Positions 22,790-33,360 of a DNA stretch of 64,000 nt are shown here, piece by piece (the stretch's first letter is position 1; each line of letters begins with the position of its first letter). The stretch comes from Penelope pileata. Lineage: Eukaryota; Chordata; Aves; Galliformes; Cracidae. A program made the position numbers and the translations under genes. Under the pieces are notes generated by a model that worked only from the letters and a program-made list of their open reading frames with translations, ran no database searches and had not been told where the DNA came from. The stretch is from NCBI GenBank assembly GCA_013396635.1, contig WBMW01005045.1:114892-178891 (forward strand), written 5' to 3'.

Positions 22790-23025
22790 CCATCACGGCC
22801 CATGGATTTGTGCACGTCGATCCCAGCCAGACGCTGCCGGACCATCCCCTCCTCAACCAGAGGGAAGCCCTCTGTTTTCCGGACTCTGTCACTCACCTCC
22901 AGGGTTGGGTAGTCCCGAGGGGGAGTCTTAGAAGTGAAGACTGAAGCAAAGAAGGCATTCAATATCTCCACCTTCTCAGCATCCTCCGTTGTCAGGACAC
23001 CCCCCTCGTTTAGCAGGTTTCCCAC
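22790..23025 (-). pseudogene. CR1 ORF2 fragment upstream of the RT core
   Basis: This minus-strand frame reads NLLNEGGVLTTEDAEKVEIL, then NAFFASVFTSKTPP, TLEVSDRVRKTEGFP, and finally DVHKSMGRD at the gap edge. This is the conserved linker and entry region of CR1 ORF2 (usual forms LLNE.G.LVTED.EKAE.LN.FFASVF and DVHKSMGPD). The proline of MGPD is replaced by arginine here. The frame is open, and the same frame may continue to about 23100. It belongs to the younger nested copy. Confidence 0.85.
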
Positions 23026-23129
23026 TGCCTGATCTGACCCTCCCTTGGTGGCTCTGTGCTGTTCCCATCCTGCCAGTGGTGCCTGGAGCAGAGTGCAGCA
23101 CCTCCCTCTGCTTCGCCTCCTCAGGGAGC

Positions 23130-24283
23130 TGCAGGGAGCATTGAAGTCACCTCTTGGCCTCCTCTTCTCCAGGCTGGACAGCCCGAGTGCCCTCAGCCTC
23201 TAGTCACAGGATGGGCCTTCCAGCCCTGTCAGCAGCTTTGTGCCCTCCTCTGGAGGCTTTCAAGGACCTTAGCATCTTTTTTATGTTGTGCAGCCTAGAA
23301 CTGCACACAGTGTTTGACGTAAGGCAACATCAATGCTAAATATGGGGAGAATCACCTCTTGGCTGCCTATGTGGTTTGCCCCTTGGCTGTCAGGGCACAC
23401 TGCTGGCTCCCGTTGAGCCTGCTGGCACCAGCATCCCCAGGTCCCTCTCTGCTGAGCTGCTCCCCAGGCATTTGTCCCATCTGTGCCTGTGTCTGGCACT
23501 GCGCTGTCCCAGATGCTGGACCTGGCATTTTCCTTTGTTGTACTTCATGCGGTTGCTGATCACCCAATGCTCCAACGTATTTAGATCCTTGTGGAAGGCC
23601 TCTCAGTCCTCCAGATAATGAACAGCACCCCCTAGTTTAGTGTCATCAGCAAACATACTGAGGATGCACTCCACTCCTGCATCCAGATCATTGACAAAAG
23701 TGAGGAACAGTACTGGCCCTAGAATTGAGTCCTGGGGAACACCGCTGGTGACCACTCACCAGCCAGATGTAGCCCCATTCACTACGACAATTCACCGCCA
23801 AGAATAGCGTGAGCCTGTTTATCTCAGAGTTGGACAATTTCTTCAGAAGGATGCTGTGAGTTATCAAAGGCCTTACTAAAATCCAGAAAGATCACATCCT
23901 CTGCCTTCCCTTCATGTACCAGGTGGATGACCTTACAGAATATCAGTTTGCTAAGACAGGACTTTCCCTTCATGAGCTCATATTGACTATGCCTGATAAT
24001 AGCTTTGTTCTTTGAGTGCCTTTTAGTATCCTCCAGGATAATCTTCTCCATAACTCTTCCAGGGACTGAGGTTAGACAAACAGTCTGGAGTTTCCTAGCT
24101 CTTCTCACATGTCCTTTTTATAGCTGGGTATAATGTTGGCTAGCTTCCATTCAGCAGGGACCTCCCCAGACTCCCACAACCTTTGGTAAATTGTTGAGAG
24201 GTGTCCATCTGTAACACGCACTAATTCCTTCAGCACTCTGGGGTGCATACCGTCAGGTCCCACGGAGATTAGACCTTTCAGAA
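23130..24283 (-). mobile_element. Older CR1 LINE, resumed after the nested insertion
   Basis: The + strand contains blocks diagnostic of minus-oriented CR1: CTTCTCCAGGCTGGACAGCC at about 23164, GTCATCAGCAAACATACTGA at about 23642, CCTGGGGAACACCGCTGGTG at about 23731, and the RT core to about 24283. The minus-strand translation includes LEHWVISNRMKYNKGKCQVQ and, upstream, LTSVPGRVMEKIILED and YLDF-like FLDFSKAFD. Stops and frameshifts are frequent. The subfamily appears different from the inserted copy, judging by the SNRMK.NKGKC variant. The 3' part lies at 21600-21675, across the younger insertion. Confidence 0.85.
23824..24108 (-). pseudogene. CR1 reverse-transcriptase core fragment
   Basis: The 94-residue minus-strand frame runs LTSVPGRVMEKIILED, then MKGKSCLSKLIF, then a span ending FLDFSKAFDNSQH. 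These are RT fingers/palm motifs, with FLDFSKAFD holding the first catalytic aspartate. The second catalytic block (FADD) is not in this frame. It is embedded in the older nested CR1 and is non-functional. Confidence 0.85.
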
Positions 24284-26029
24284 GGAAAAGAATTGAGTTG
24301 CAGATTTTTGTTTCCTGTCAATGTCCAAAAGTGCTGAGAAATTTTTGCTCTTGGAAGTTATCCCAGTAGAAATGGTCTGTTGAACAGAGCTTAAGATGAT
24401 GGTCAAAGATGTATGTAGTCAATTTATTACCCCCTTTTCAATGTTACTTGACTGTTGTTTTCAACAGTGACTAAGGTTAGGGTTTTTTTTCTGTTTTTTT
24501 TTTTTTTTTTAAAGGATCTTGCTTTTCCAAAATCTTCTTAGAAGATAGTTCTTAGGTGGTCTCCATGTTCTGAAAATTAGGTGCCTTGAAGTTTCAAATG
24601 ATGCAAAGGAGCAGGCAAACAGGCAAACACTGTATTATACATCTTGCCTATAGGAATGTTAATTATATAAACAGCCAAGGCTGTGCTTCTATTTTTGATT
24701 TAAAAAGTAACAGCTGTGATAAACCGCTGACCTTGGTAAGTGCCGATATCAACAATGAAACTCATCTATAACTGAGGTGCCATCTCAAAGAACTGTCTGG
24801 AGGGTCAATGTGGAAATTCATTTCTCAATCCCCTTTGCTGGTGCTTATATTGTATGTTGCCTAGACACCACATGGAGTTTGGTTCCTTTACCAACAGAAC
24901 CTGTCTTTGGTTGATTCCTGCTCAGCCTTCAGCCTCCTTCCTGTGCTTACAACTTCCCAAATCCAATCAGTATTTCTTAAGATTGAATTAGATGTTCAGC
25001 GATGATTAAGTCCATCCATACTTCTAAGGAGTTTCAGCTGATTTCCTGTCCCTAACAAGAGGAACTTCTTTAGCTACTGTCATCCGTATTTCAAAGTTTT
25101 CCTTTCCAACTTGCCTTCCAGACAAGGAGTAGCAAGGCAGTGTAAACTAATCTCATATCAATCTTTTTGTATGTTTATGACCAGGATAGGATTCCTGTGC
25201 ATGGTTTGCCAGTATTATGATTTCAATATGTTTTTTCCGTACCTTTCTGTGACCTGTGGTAATGCCTTGCTTTCTTTTACTTTGCCTCAGAGTGTAAAGA
25301 TTGCAATGTGTGCTCGCTGCTGAGGAACTACCAACATATCCATCTGAATGAAAGCCGTGAATCTGTTCCATGGGTTGTAAAAATAAACTTGTTTCATTGA
25401 GCTTTCATCTCTCATGGGATCTGCGAATGTAAAAATTCAATATGAAGAAAATGGGCTTTGAGTAATTCCTTAATCTGGTTTTCAGTGGTCAGGATATTCA
25501 GCTGCGTTTTCTGTGTCTTCTCCCTAATTACTTTCATATTAAAGATTAATTGCATATCATAGAGAATCCTTGATTAAGCCAATGAAAAGTGAGAGCATAG
25601 ATCTGTTCATCAGAAGCAGCATGGAGAATAATAATGAGCAACCTCAGGGCTTGTATACCTTAAATAGACACACAGAGGACATGCATTTCTGTTATGCTCC
25701 ATTTATTGTTATTAAAGAAAAAAGAATCATTCATTGGTTTACTGGAAAACTTCCCTTATTATCAAAACACAATAAATTATTCCACTGTACATACCTTCTA
25801 TAAGTTTAACAGGGAAAGGAGTTAATATTTTACAAGTGTGTTTTGCGTCTGAATCCAGTAGAAGGTGATTTATGAAGGCATTTTTATTTTAGATTTGCAC
25901 TTTGTTATTTTGGTTGTGGCTTTCCTTTTTGCTGTATGACTTGTATGTGGCATGCACCACATCAGTAAACCCATGGAATTCACTTCCCATTGCACAAGTG
26001 AGCCTGTGTAAAATATTACCCCTGGACTA
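24284..26029. other. Unique sequence, no gene recognised
   Basis: A T tract (24483-24511) is the only simple repeat of note. Frames are below 80 codons and show no motif. AT content is high through 25400-25960. Confidence 0.5.
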
Positions 26030-26611
26030 CAGAACCATAGAATCATTAAGGTTGGAAAAGATCCCTAAGATCATCTAGTCCAACCATCAACCCATCATCA
26101 CCATGCTCACTAAGCCATGTTCATCAGTGCCGCATCTGCACCCTTCTTGAACACCTCCAGGGACGGTGACTCCACCACCTCCCTGGGCAGCTTGTTCTGA
26201 TACCTTACCACTCTTTCTGAGAAGAAGTTTTTCCTAATATCCAGCCTGAACCTCCCCTGGCACAACTTGAGGCCAGGCCATTCCCTTTCATCCTATCACT
26301 AGTTACCTGGGGAAGAGGCTGACCCCCATGTCACCACAACCTCCTTTCAGGAAGTTGTAGACAGCGATAAAATCTCCTCTGAGCCTCCTAAACAATCCCA
26401 GTTCCCTCAGCCACTCCTCGTAAGATTTGTACTCCAGACCCCTCACCAGCTTCATTGCCCTTCTCTGGACACATTCCAGGGCCTCGATGTCTTTCTTGTA
26501 GTGGAGGGCCCAAAACTGAACACAGCACTCAAGGTGTGGCCGCACCAGTGCTGAGCACAGGGCTATGATCACCTCCCTGCTCCTGCTGGCTACACTGTTT
26601 CTGATACAAGC
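26030..26611 (-). mobile_element. CR1 LINE 3' end, 5'-truncated
   Basis: It begins with the complement of the CR1 tail (AGAACCATAGAATCATTAAGG) and has the full order of 3' blocks: GGTTGGAAAAGATCCCTAAG, TCTAGTCCAACCATC, CTCCAGGGACGGTGACTCC and CTCCCTGGGCAGC. RT C-terminal coding follows, to about 26611. The element is 5'-truncated to roughly 580 bp, as are most CR1 copies, because reverse transcription starts at the 3' end and stops early. It is closely related in block order to the copy at 54102-54690. Confidence 0.92.
26303..26572 (-). pseudogene. CR1 ORF2 C-terminal remnant
   Basis: This is an 89-residue minus-strand frame. It reads SALVRPHLECCVQFWALHYK, then DIEALECVQRRAMKLVRGLE, then LRELGLFRRLRGDFIAVYNF. 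It matches the tail of CR1 ORF2 with a small deletion: the usual LFSLEKRRLRG has become LFRRLRG, four residues fewer. It ends early by a stop after LFPR. Confidence 0.9.
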
Positions 26612-29600
26612 TCTTGAGCTGTTTTCGGCCTCTCTGGAGAAGGAATGTCAAAAGCATAGACTGTAGTAAGGGAGATGTCAGGAAATTTGTCAACAGCATG
26701 GACTATATATATGCCAAAATTAGATTAGGGAAACAAAGTAAAGCAGCTGTGGAATGAAATTTCTTTGCAGAGTTGCTATTCCAACACTCATCTGCTGATC
26801 ATTGTGTGCACATTCCCAGCACTGCTCTGAGACCCTGTTATTTTACAGATGTTTTGAGGAGGGTATCCAGATGTGTGTCAGAATACACGATAATGGTTAG
26901 GTACCAGGAAAAACTTCCCAGATGTGCACCCTTGGAGCCTTGTAGGTAATTTGAGCAGCCGTGAGGAGCAGCTGCTCATTGTGCTGTCAGAGTCTCCTTT
27001 ACTTACTCAGTAGGTGGGCAGCAAAGCTGAATTCTTGGTAGAGAAGATAAATTGTCCCCAGGGAGTAATTAGCATCTGGCAAAGTGACAGTTTCCAGACC
27101 TCTTGAAACAGGAGGCTATTTCATGACTAAAGACAGAGATGTGGTTATTGATGATAAGTCAATAGAGTTTTTTTTCTGGTGCTAGTCAAATTGCAATTAC
27201 GAATACTTGGTTATTGAGTAATCTGCTTTTACATTCCTTCTCTTGCTATCACCGGACTTTATAAATCACTTTTTAACATTTTTATTTTTCTGCTTCTCCT
27301 TCCTGCCTTTTTTGAACTAACACAAGTAGCACACCAAAGGGAATAGCTAACCTATTTATCTTGCATTTCTCATGAAGTCTCTAGGCAGCATTCTTTAATC
27401 GCCTTCATCTTCCAAAATGTCTGCACTATATTCAGAAAGATTAAGGGAAGGAAACTTAAACACAAATGCTGGCAATAATAAATCTTCCAATTTAATTTAT
27501 CTCTACTGAAAAATGTAAAGCAAACTGAATTGTATGGATGGTTAGTCAAGCTGTCACAGGTATAGTTTATGTCTGTTATAATATACTGAAGTGCATGATT
27601 TTAAATTTCATTTCTTTTTCTTCTTTTTTTTTTTTAATGCAAACCAAAGTGATCCCTTAAGTCTTAAAATTTACTTCCTTCAGAAATGGTGTTGGGTTCG
27701 AATACAGGATGGATTTACTTTTCTCTTTCTGAAGGGTTGCCAAAATATATGTGATTATTGCTTCACAAATGATGAGATTGCTGAACAGTGATATTCATAC
27801 AGAGAAGAAGTTATGGAAAAAATTAATGTCAAGAGTCAGATGACAAAATGATGTAGCTTAAGTGACTGCAGGGGAGTTCAGTTAGCGATGAGAGTTGTGC
27901 ACACTGTGTGGACTGTTTGGACTGGAGTTTGTGGAGACACACTTGAGCTAGCTTTTGCCAGATGCTGTTGAAGGTGTGAGTGCAGTACCACAGTTGGTGC
28001 TGCAGAAGTCATTGGGGAAATGCTGTACACTCAGGTGCTGTACCTGTTCCCATGCCAGTCTATCCCAGCAAGTACAGGGCTGGCAGTGCAAAGTGCATGT
28101 CAGCCTTGGGACTGGGCGTGGTGGTGTGTTTGTTTCCCACTCCACATCTACTCTGTGGTGGCTTGTTTTGTTTTGTTTTGTTTTGTTTTGTTGTGTTGTG
28201 TTGTGTTTTGTTTTTCACCAGTTAACTAGAAAGATGAAAAAAGCAACGAGCTGAATCCCTCCAACCAACTGCAAACACTGGTACATCAGTCTAAAAAGGT
28301 AATGCTGCAGGCAGTTCTCTTGGTTCTTGCAGGGATTTGAGTTGTTCAAAGTTTAAAGTTGTTTAAATCACTAAGAGAGGAATTGCATAGGTAAGACTGC
28401 TGTTTGTATTCCCTACTGTCTTCATTTGAAGATCCTGAGGAATACGTTAAAGGTATCTTCTCATATTAGGAGTCTAATTGTTTCCATTTTATTGCAGTGA
28501 AAAACCAGGCTGTAATGGATGGAGAGGCAAATATGGTGCTCATCTAGTCTTGTTATAATGCCTTCACTGTCTGCAGCCACCAGTCGTGTATGTTCTGTTG
28601 TTTAAGTCACTCTTGAAGTGAACTCTGGGCTCTTCCCCCACATTCTTCATGAAGAACATATTTAAGGTTAACCCTTAAAACTGAATTTACTGTTTGTGCA
28701 GCTCAGCCCCACATTCGGTCTCCTTTGACCTGCTCTTGATGCTCTGAGGCATTCCCCCTTCTTAACTGAGCTACGTTCCCTTGCAGCAGCCCTGAACATA
28801 CCTCTCTCACTTTGTTTTCTTCAGGCTGTCGAAAGCTCTGTGCAGTGCAGGAGCAGGAAGAAAGGAAAATTTGTATTGATTCTACCATTCAGTGTTTGAC
28901 AGCAATTTTTATTTTTAGCCACAGGAACACACAGTGGGAGCTTTTCTCAAAAACTAAAAACATCGTAAAGAATTTTCACCGGTACTTATTGGGAGATGGC
29001 CAGAGCAATGTGATAATCCATTGTGAAGGGCACCAAACACGAGTATCATATGATAAATGAAAAAGGAATGACATTAAGGTCAGCCACGGAAAGGGAATAT
29101 ATCTGGGAAAAAAGATTTGTAGTGGTTAAAAGATGTCATACAGATTCCTGTTTTAGATGATCTCCAAATACACAAGAGGATGTTTAAAGTTTAAATACAG
29201 GTGAGCTGTAACAAAAGGTAGGAAGGTAAAGCAGGAGAAAAAATTAACAAGGTTACATAGATTATCTGGATGCAACTGTTATTTCAGGAATGGAGATAAT
29301 CTGGAATTTTCATCTACAGTTGTTTTTCAATGGAAAGATTAGTATCCACAAAATATAAGTATTCTTCATTTCAGTTTCAGAGGGGGGATATATTGTGATT
29401 TCTGACCTGCACAATTAAATCAAAATAGTTTCCTTTATCCAAATCAAAACATTCTGACCTCAGCATTAAGCTGAGGCTAGTGTCTTGTGTGCGTTTTAGG
29501 CATATTGCTTATATGTTACTGGGTGGGGGAGAAAAAATAGAAACTCCAAATTTAGCTCTTGAAAGTCAGCAGATTCAGAGATTTGCATTTGATCGTTTTG

Positions 29601-29824
29601 AAAGAGCTTATCAAGGCATTCTGTAGGCCACTAGATTGAGGTGTTTTTATATACATTAGAGCCCTGGAAAACTAGAGAAAAGGACTGTTTTGTAAGTATA
29701 TAGGAAGGGTGTGTGGTACAACCCAGGAAATTATTTGTCTATTACCTTTTATTTGTGCCAAGCAAAATTAGGGAATGCCTGGGTTGTGATTACTACAGCT
29801 GTAACAAGGGGTAGCATAATGAAA
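26612..29824. other. Unique sequence, no gene recognised
   Basis: I see nothing coding. A (TTTTG)n microsatellite at 28163-28215 is annotated separately. B-box-like GGTTCGAAT at about 27697 lacks the rest of a tRNA. Frames are under 100 codons. Confidence 0.5.
28163..28215. repeat. (TTTTG)n / (TTGTG)n microsatellite
   Basis: About six TTTTG units pass into three TTGTG units and back to TTTTG. It is a compound pentanucleotide repeat and is likely length-polymorphic. Confidence 0.92.
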
Positions 29825-30460
29825 GTTAGTCCATGTGGGCATTGACATGAGGAAAGCAAATCATGTCAGACTGGCCATTTTACTTTTTTTATGGCTTTTT
29901 AAGCCTGGTTAAGAAAAGTTACAGAATTGATGTAATACTCTAAGACTACTATGAGGCATTTCCTTTGCTACTGTACATTTTGATTGAGACACTGGCTTGA
30001 TGTGGAATCAACATGACACTAAATAGATAAAGAAAACATGTAACTGAGGTCTGCAGAAATAATGATGAGCAGGAAAAATCACTGCTGTCATACAGAAGTC
30101 TACCAGTCCTTTCTGTGTCGCACCCTGTTCTTTTGCCCACAATTCAGGAAGGATTTTGAAAGTGGAATTTGGAGAAGAGCCAGCCACAAGGATGAGTGAT
30201 GAACTGGAGGTGCTGAGTCCCTTAAATTCTCCTATCAAGAGATTAAAGGGGTTACTTGATTACCATCCTAAATATGTACAGAAGAAATAGAAATTTGAAA
30301 TCTGAAGCAAAGGTGTAACACCCTGAGGATGGAGATTGTAACAGGCATTTTTAATTTGTGATGTAATTAACAGTTTAAATAATTCCTCTTTGTACGGCTT
30401 TTGCCACATCTGAAATCTTAGTCCTTTTTGTATATTCTTCTAAAATACCACCCAGAGAGA
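29825..30460 (+). mobile_element. Ancient CR1-type LINE relic (RT core to C-terminus)
   Basis: On the plus strand, translation around 29870-30030 gives FFYGFLSLVK, RIDVIL*DYYEAF, ILIETLA*CGIN. These align in order with CR1 RT (FFD.VTSLVDKG, .IDVIYLDFSKAFD, ILI.KLAKCGIN). Around 30240-30460, RD*RGYLIT and YRRNRNLKSEAKV match the RRLRGDLIT..KYL C-terminal block and what follows. The nucleotide string AAATCATGTCAGAC near 29855 is another shared block. Stops and indels are many, and the catalytic residues are mostly gone. The relic resembles the CR1/L3-like copies seen across reptiles and is among the oldest repeats here. Confidence 0.8.
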
Positions 30461-32435
30461 TATACGGGAATTGCTTTTGCAGAAAACCTGCCACCTCACG
30501 TGGTGAGGTAAGTCTCTGGTGTCCTGCAGTGAGCAGTGGCTGAGCTGCGTCCCACAAGACTGTCCACTCTCCCTGCATGGTACAGAAGGTAATGTGGCAG
30601 GTAGAAGCAGCCCTTGGGAGATGAACAAGGTCAGGCGATGCTGTTGTGAGGCTGTGCAGCATTGTACATGGCCTCGGGGCCAATTCAGACCCAGTTCAAC
30701 TTAATGTCACACCAGTTTAAATTACAACTTACCTATTTAGTCCAAGACACGGCCATTCAGCTGGGGAGTGCTGAAATATTTAATAGCTGAACCTAATGCT
30801 TTCTAAATGCTCTATTCTGTGGAAAGCGCTGATATTTTGAATTTTTGCCCTAATTAGAGATGAAAGCAAATGTCAGAGAACTGGGATATTCAGAGGGGTG
30901 CTAGTTCTGTGTTTTTTTCATTTTTACAGGAAAGCTCACTTTAGCAGCTAGAATCACTTTTACAACCCTCATCAAGACAGCTGAGCTTCTGCCTGTGTTT
31001 AAGGACAAGGCCTGGGCTGGGTTACTTAAAATGCAGCGTGTAGTTAGGTACAGCGCTGAACTGCACTTGATCTCACAGAACAAGCTGCTGCCCTGTTGGT
31101 GTGCTGCATTCAGGACGCTGAGAGGCAGCTCCTCTGCACGTTCCAGGGCTGGTGCCAACAGCTCGGCTGAAGCCCTCATCTCAGTGGGCTGAGCTCCCAC
31201 TGGGGTTTGTCCTGAACCCATATCATATCCAAGTTGAGCATCAAGTGGGAGGTGAAATGCACAAGGATCAGCAGGTTAAAAAGGCACAGTTTAGTGCCAG
31301 TGAATTGGCTATAGATTATGTAATACTTCTGTATGGGCATTTTAATATTTAATGTTTGTTGTAACATAAATGGAGCTTGCAGGCAGCTGTACATTAGCTG
31401 CATGAATTTTTAAAAGAGGGATAAAGAAAGTTAGGGAGGCATGAACGTCACAGCAGCTTCCTAATTGGTACATACCCCAGTAGAAACCAAAATGTGAAAA
31501 TTAAGTGACTGCCCTAATTATCGGAGGCTCCTAGGAATATATTGTGCTGGGAGATATTCCTTTTTCATTTCATGCACTGCTTTAAAAATAAGCATTGTGC
31601 AGAGCATAACAAGGCTTTTAATTAAAAGGCTGTGCCCACACAGCAACTTTTCACTGTGGCAGGAGCTGGTGAAGGGAGCCGGGAGGGTGAAAACACTGCT
31701 TTGTGCCCTCAAAAGACGGAGCTAATCATCTGCTGATAACCAGTAACTCTACAATGTGTTTGCTACAGTGACATGAGGTCTGATTCTGACTGACAGCAGA
31801 TTGCCTGGTACACTTCTTAGAAGGACGAGTGCTACTGAGTGGGTGTCTCTGCCCCGCAGCTCCCCTGGGGTTGTGCAGAAGATGTGCACGTTCTTTTATC
31901 TTTGGTCCCAGCCATTCACAAACTCTAGTAACTTCATCCCCAGCCCACACCAGAAGGTGAAAGTTGGAGTCATTTAAGCCAGCAAGGTTTGTGAGACATG
32001 GTAAGGCCCAGTATGTCAATTCCATTTGACTGAAACAGCTTCACTGGCTGTATGTTATGTAGGCAACTTTTTTAAGATCTCTTAAATGTCCCCTTCATTT
32101 GTTCCCCAGAGATTGTTCCTATTAATAAAGCATTATATTAATTTACCAATGAATTGTATCTTCCTGCATGCAGTGTTTTTATTTGGAAAAATTAATTGAT
32201 GAAGAATGCAGAACAGATGTCTGCATGTGGACATATTTGAGAGAAGACGGCAGAAGTAGATTTTTCCTGAGATTTTGAGTATCCAGTACAAATTACAAGT
32301 GGGATTTTTTGAATGACTGGCTTAAGAGCATTGTTACTGAGGTCAGAGAAATTTTATACTTTGACTTCTCTGTGAGGAGTTTTTTGTAAAGTGCTGAGTG
32401 CTGTTTGAAAATGGTCCTTTTTTACTGGGACCATA

Positions 32436-32530
32436 AGTACATATATATTCATATAAACATACATATTATGTAAACATGCATATAATTAATATTCATTCAT
32501 TATATGAATACTTATGTATGTATGATAGGC
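32436..32530. repeat. AT-rich (TA/CATA)n patch
   Basis: ACATATATATTC, CATACATATTATG and TATGTATGTATG units alternate over about 95 bases. They include the near-palindrome ATTCATTATATGAAT. It is a degenerate dinucleotide/tetranucleotide repeat. Confidence 0.75.
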
Positions 32531-33316
32531 ATATACTAGAGCTCTTGGAAACAAAAAGTGGGTTAAGTGCTTGTACTATTTACAGGCAAGTAAGTCCCTG
32601 ACTACGTAAGAAAAACCAATGCATTTTCAATTTATTCCTCAAGTTGTCAAAAAAACACTCCAGGGACTTAGTTGCTTGCTTTCATGAGGCCAACCTACAT
32701 TAGTTCAAGGTTTGAACAACCAAAAATTGTCAGTATAATCAGAGGTTTGAGTAAGTTTAGCAATATAGTGATCAGCATGATCTGTGATAATGAAGTTGCT
32801 CATGGAAATGTGAGAGCAGCTGCAGTGGATCGAAGCAAAGGTCCCTCTTATGCAGCTCTTGTCTCTCCTGAGCAAATACTGTAGTTTGGTTAATGAAATA
32901 CGGAAACGTCACAGGATTGTAGTGGTCTCTTGCCAGTGCAGTCACCCAACTCACAGTACAGTACAGCACAGGAACTTCAAGTCTGTATTGCCTAATAACT
33001 CTTCACTGACTATTTTATTTATTCAATTGCAGTTGCATTTTTCCACTTCATCGCTCTTTCATCTCTTCCCTTTCACACTCCTCACCACTGTATTTCTCAC
33101 CAAGCTGAAGTTTCCATCCTGAGGGATATCTTCTTCAAACCGCAGCTTCTGGCCGCCAGTCAGAATGTGATGATGTGATAGAGCTATTGCGTGCTCTAAT
33201 TCAAACGGATATGATTCGGTGGTTTTGCAAAAATTGTGATTGCAGTTATGCTAGGATATTTCTTTGGAAGAAAGAAAACATTAACAGAAAATTTAATACA
33301 TTCACTAGATTTTCCC

Positions 33317-33360
33317 AAATTTTAGTATAGTATTAACAAAATTTTAGATAGTATTAACAA
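33317..33360. repeat. Imperfect 22-bp tandem duplication
   Basis: The two copies, AAATTTTAGTATAGTATTAA(CAA) and AAATTTTAGATAGTATTAA(CAA), lie head to tail and differ by one inserted base. It is a local duplication in unique sequence. Confidence 0.85.

Larger units (their letters stand above)
21676..23065 (-). mobile_element. CR1 LINE inserted into an older CR1, containing an assembly gap
   Basis: The + strand starts with the complement of the CR1 3' tail (ATCACAGAATCACAGAACCA) at about 21676, followed by the usual GGTTGGAAGGGACCTCAAGA and GTCCAACCCCCCTGC blocks. Reading on the minus strand, RT C-terminal coding is open across 21662-22225, and an upstream RT block is open across 22790-23025. 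The central part is replaced by 564 N. The 5' end is truncated somewhere in 23025-23130. The element lies inside an older CR1, with remnants at 21600-21675 and from about 23130, so it is the younger of the two. Confidence 0.85.

Noticed and set aside
21983..23025. Frames of 244-309 codons across the run of N on both strands
   Set aside because: Most of their length is undetermined bases read as X. Only the flanking CR1 coding on the minus strand is real evidence.
27690..27710. tRNA B-box-like GGTTCGAATAC (also near 38705)
   Set aside because: Neither site has a matching A box at the right distance or a pairing acceptor stem. A lone B-box-like 11-mer is common in 64 kb.
32411..32434. Hairpin ATGGTCC/GGACCAT as a microRNA or terminator
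   Set aside because: It has only 7 base pairs around a 10-base loop with no extension of the stem. Such hairpins are frequent by chance.
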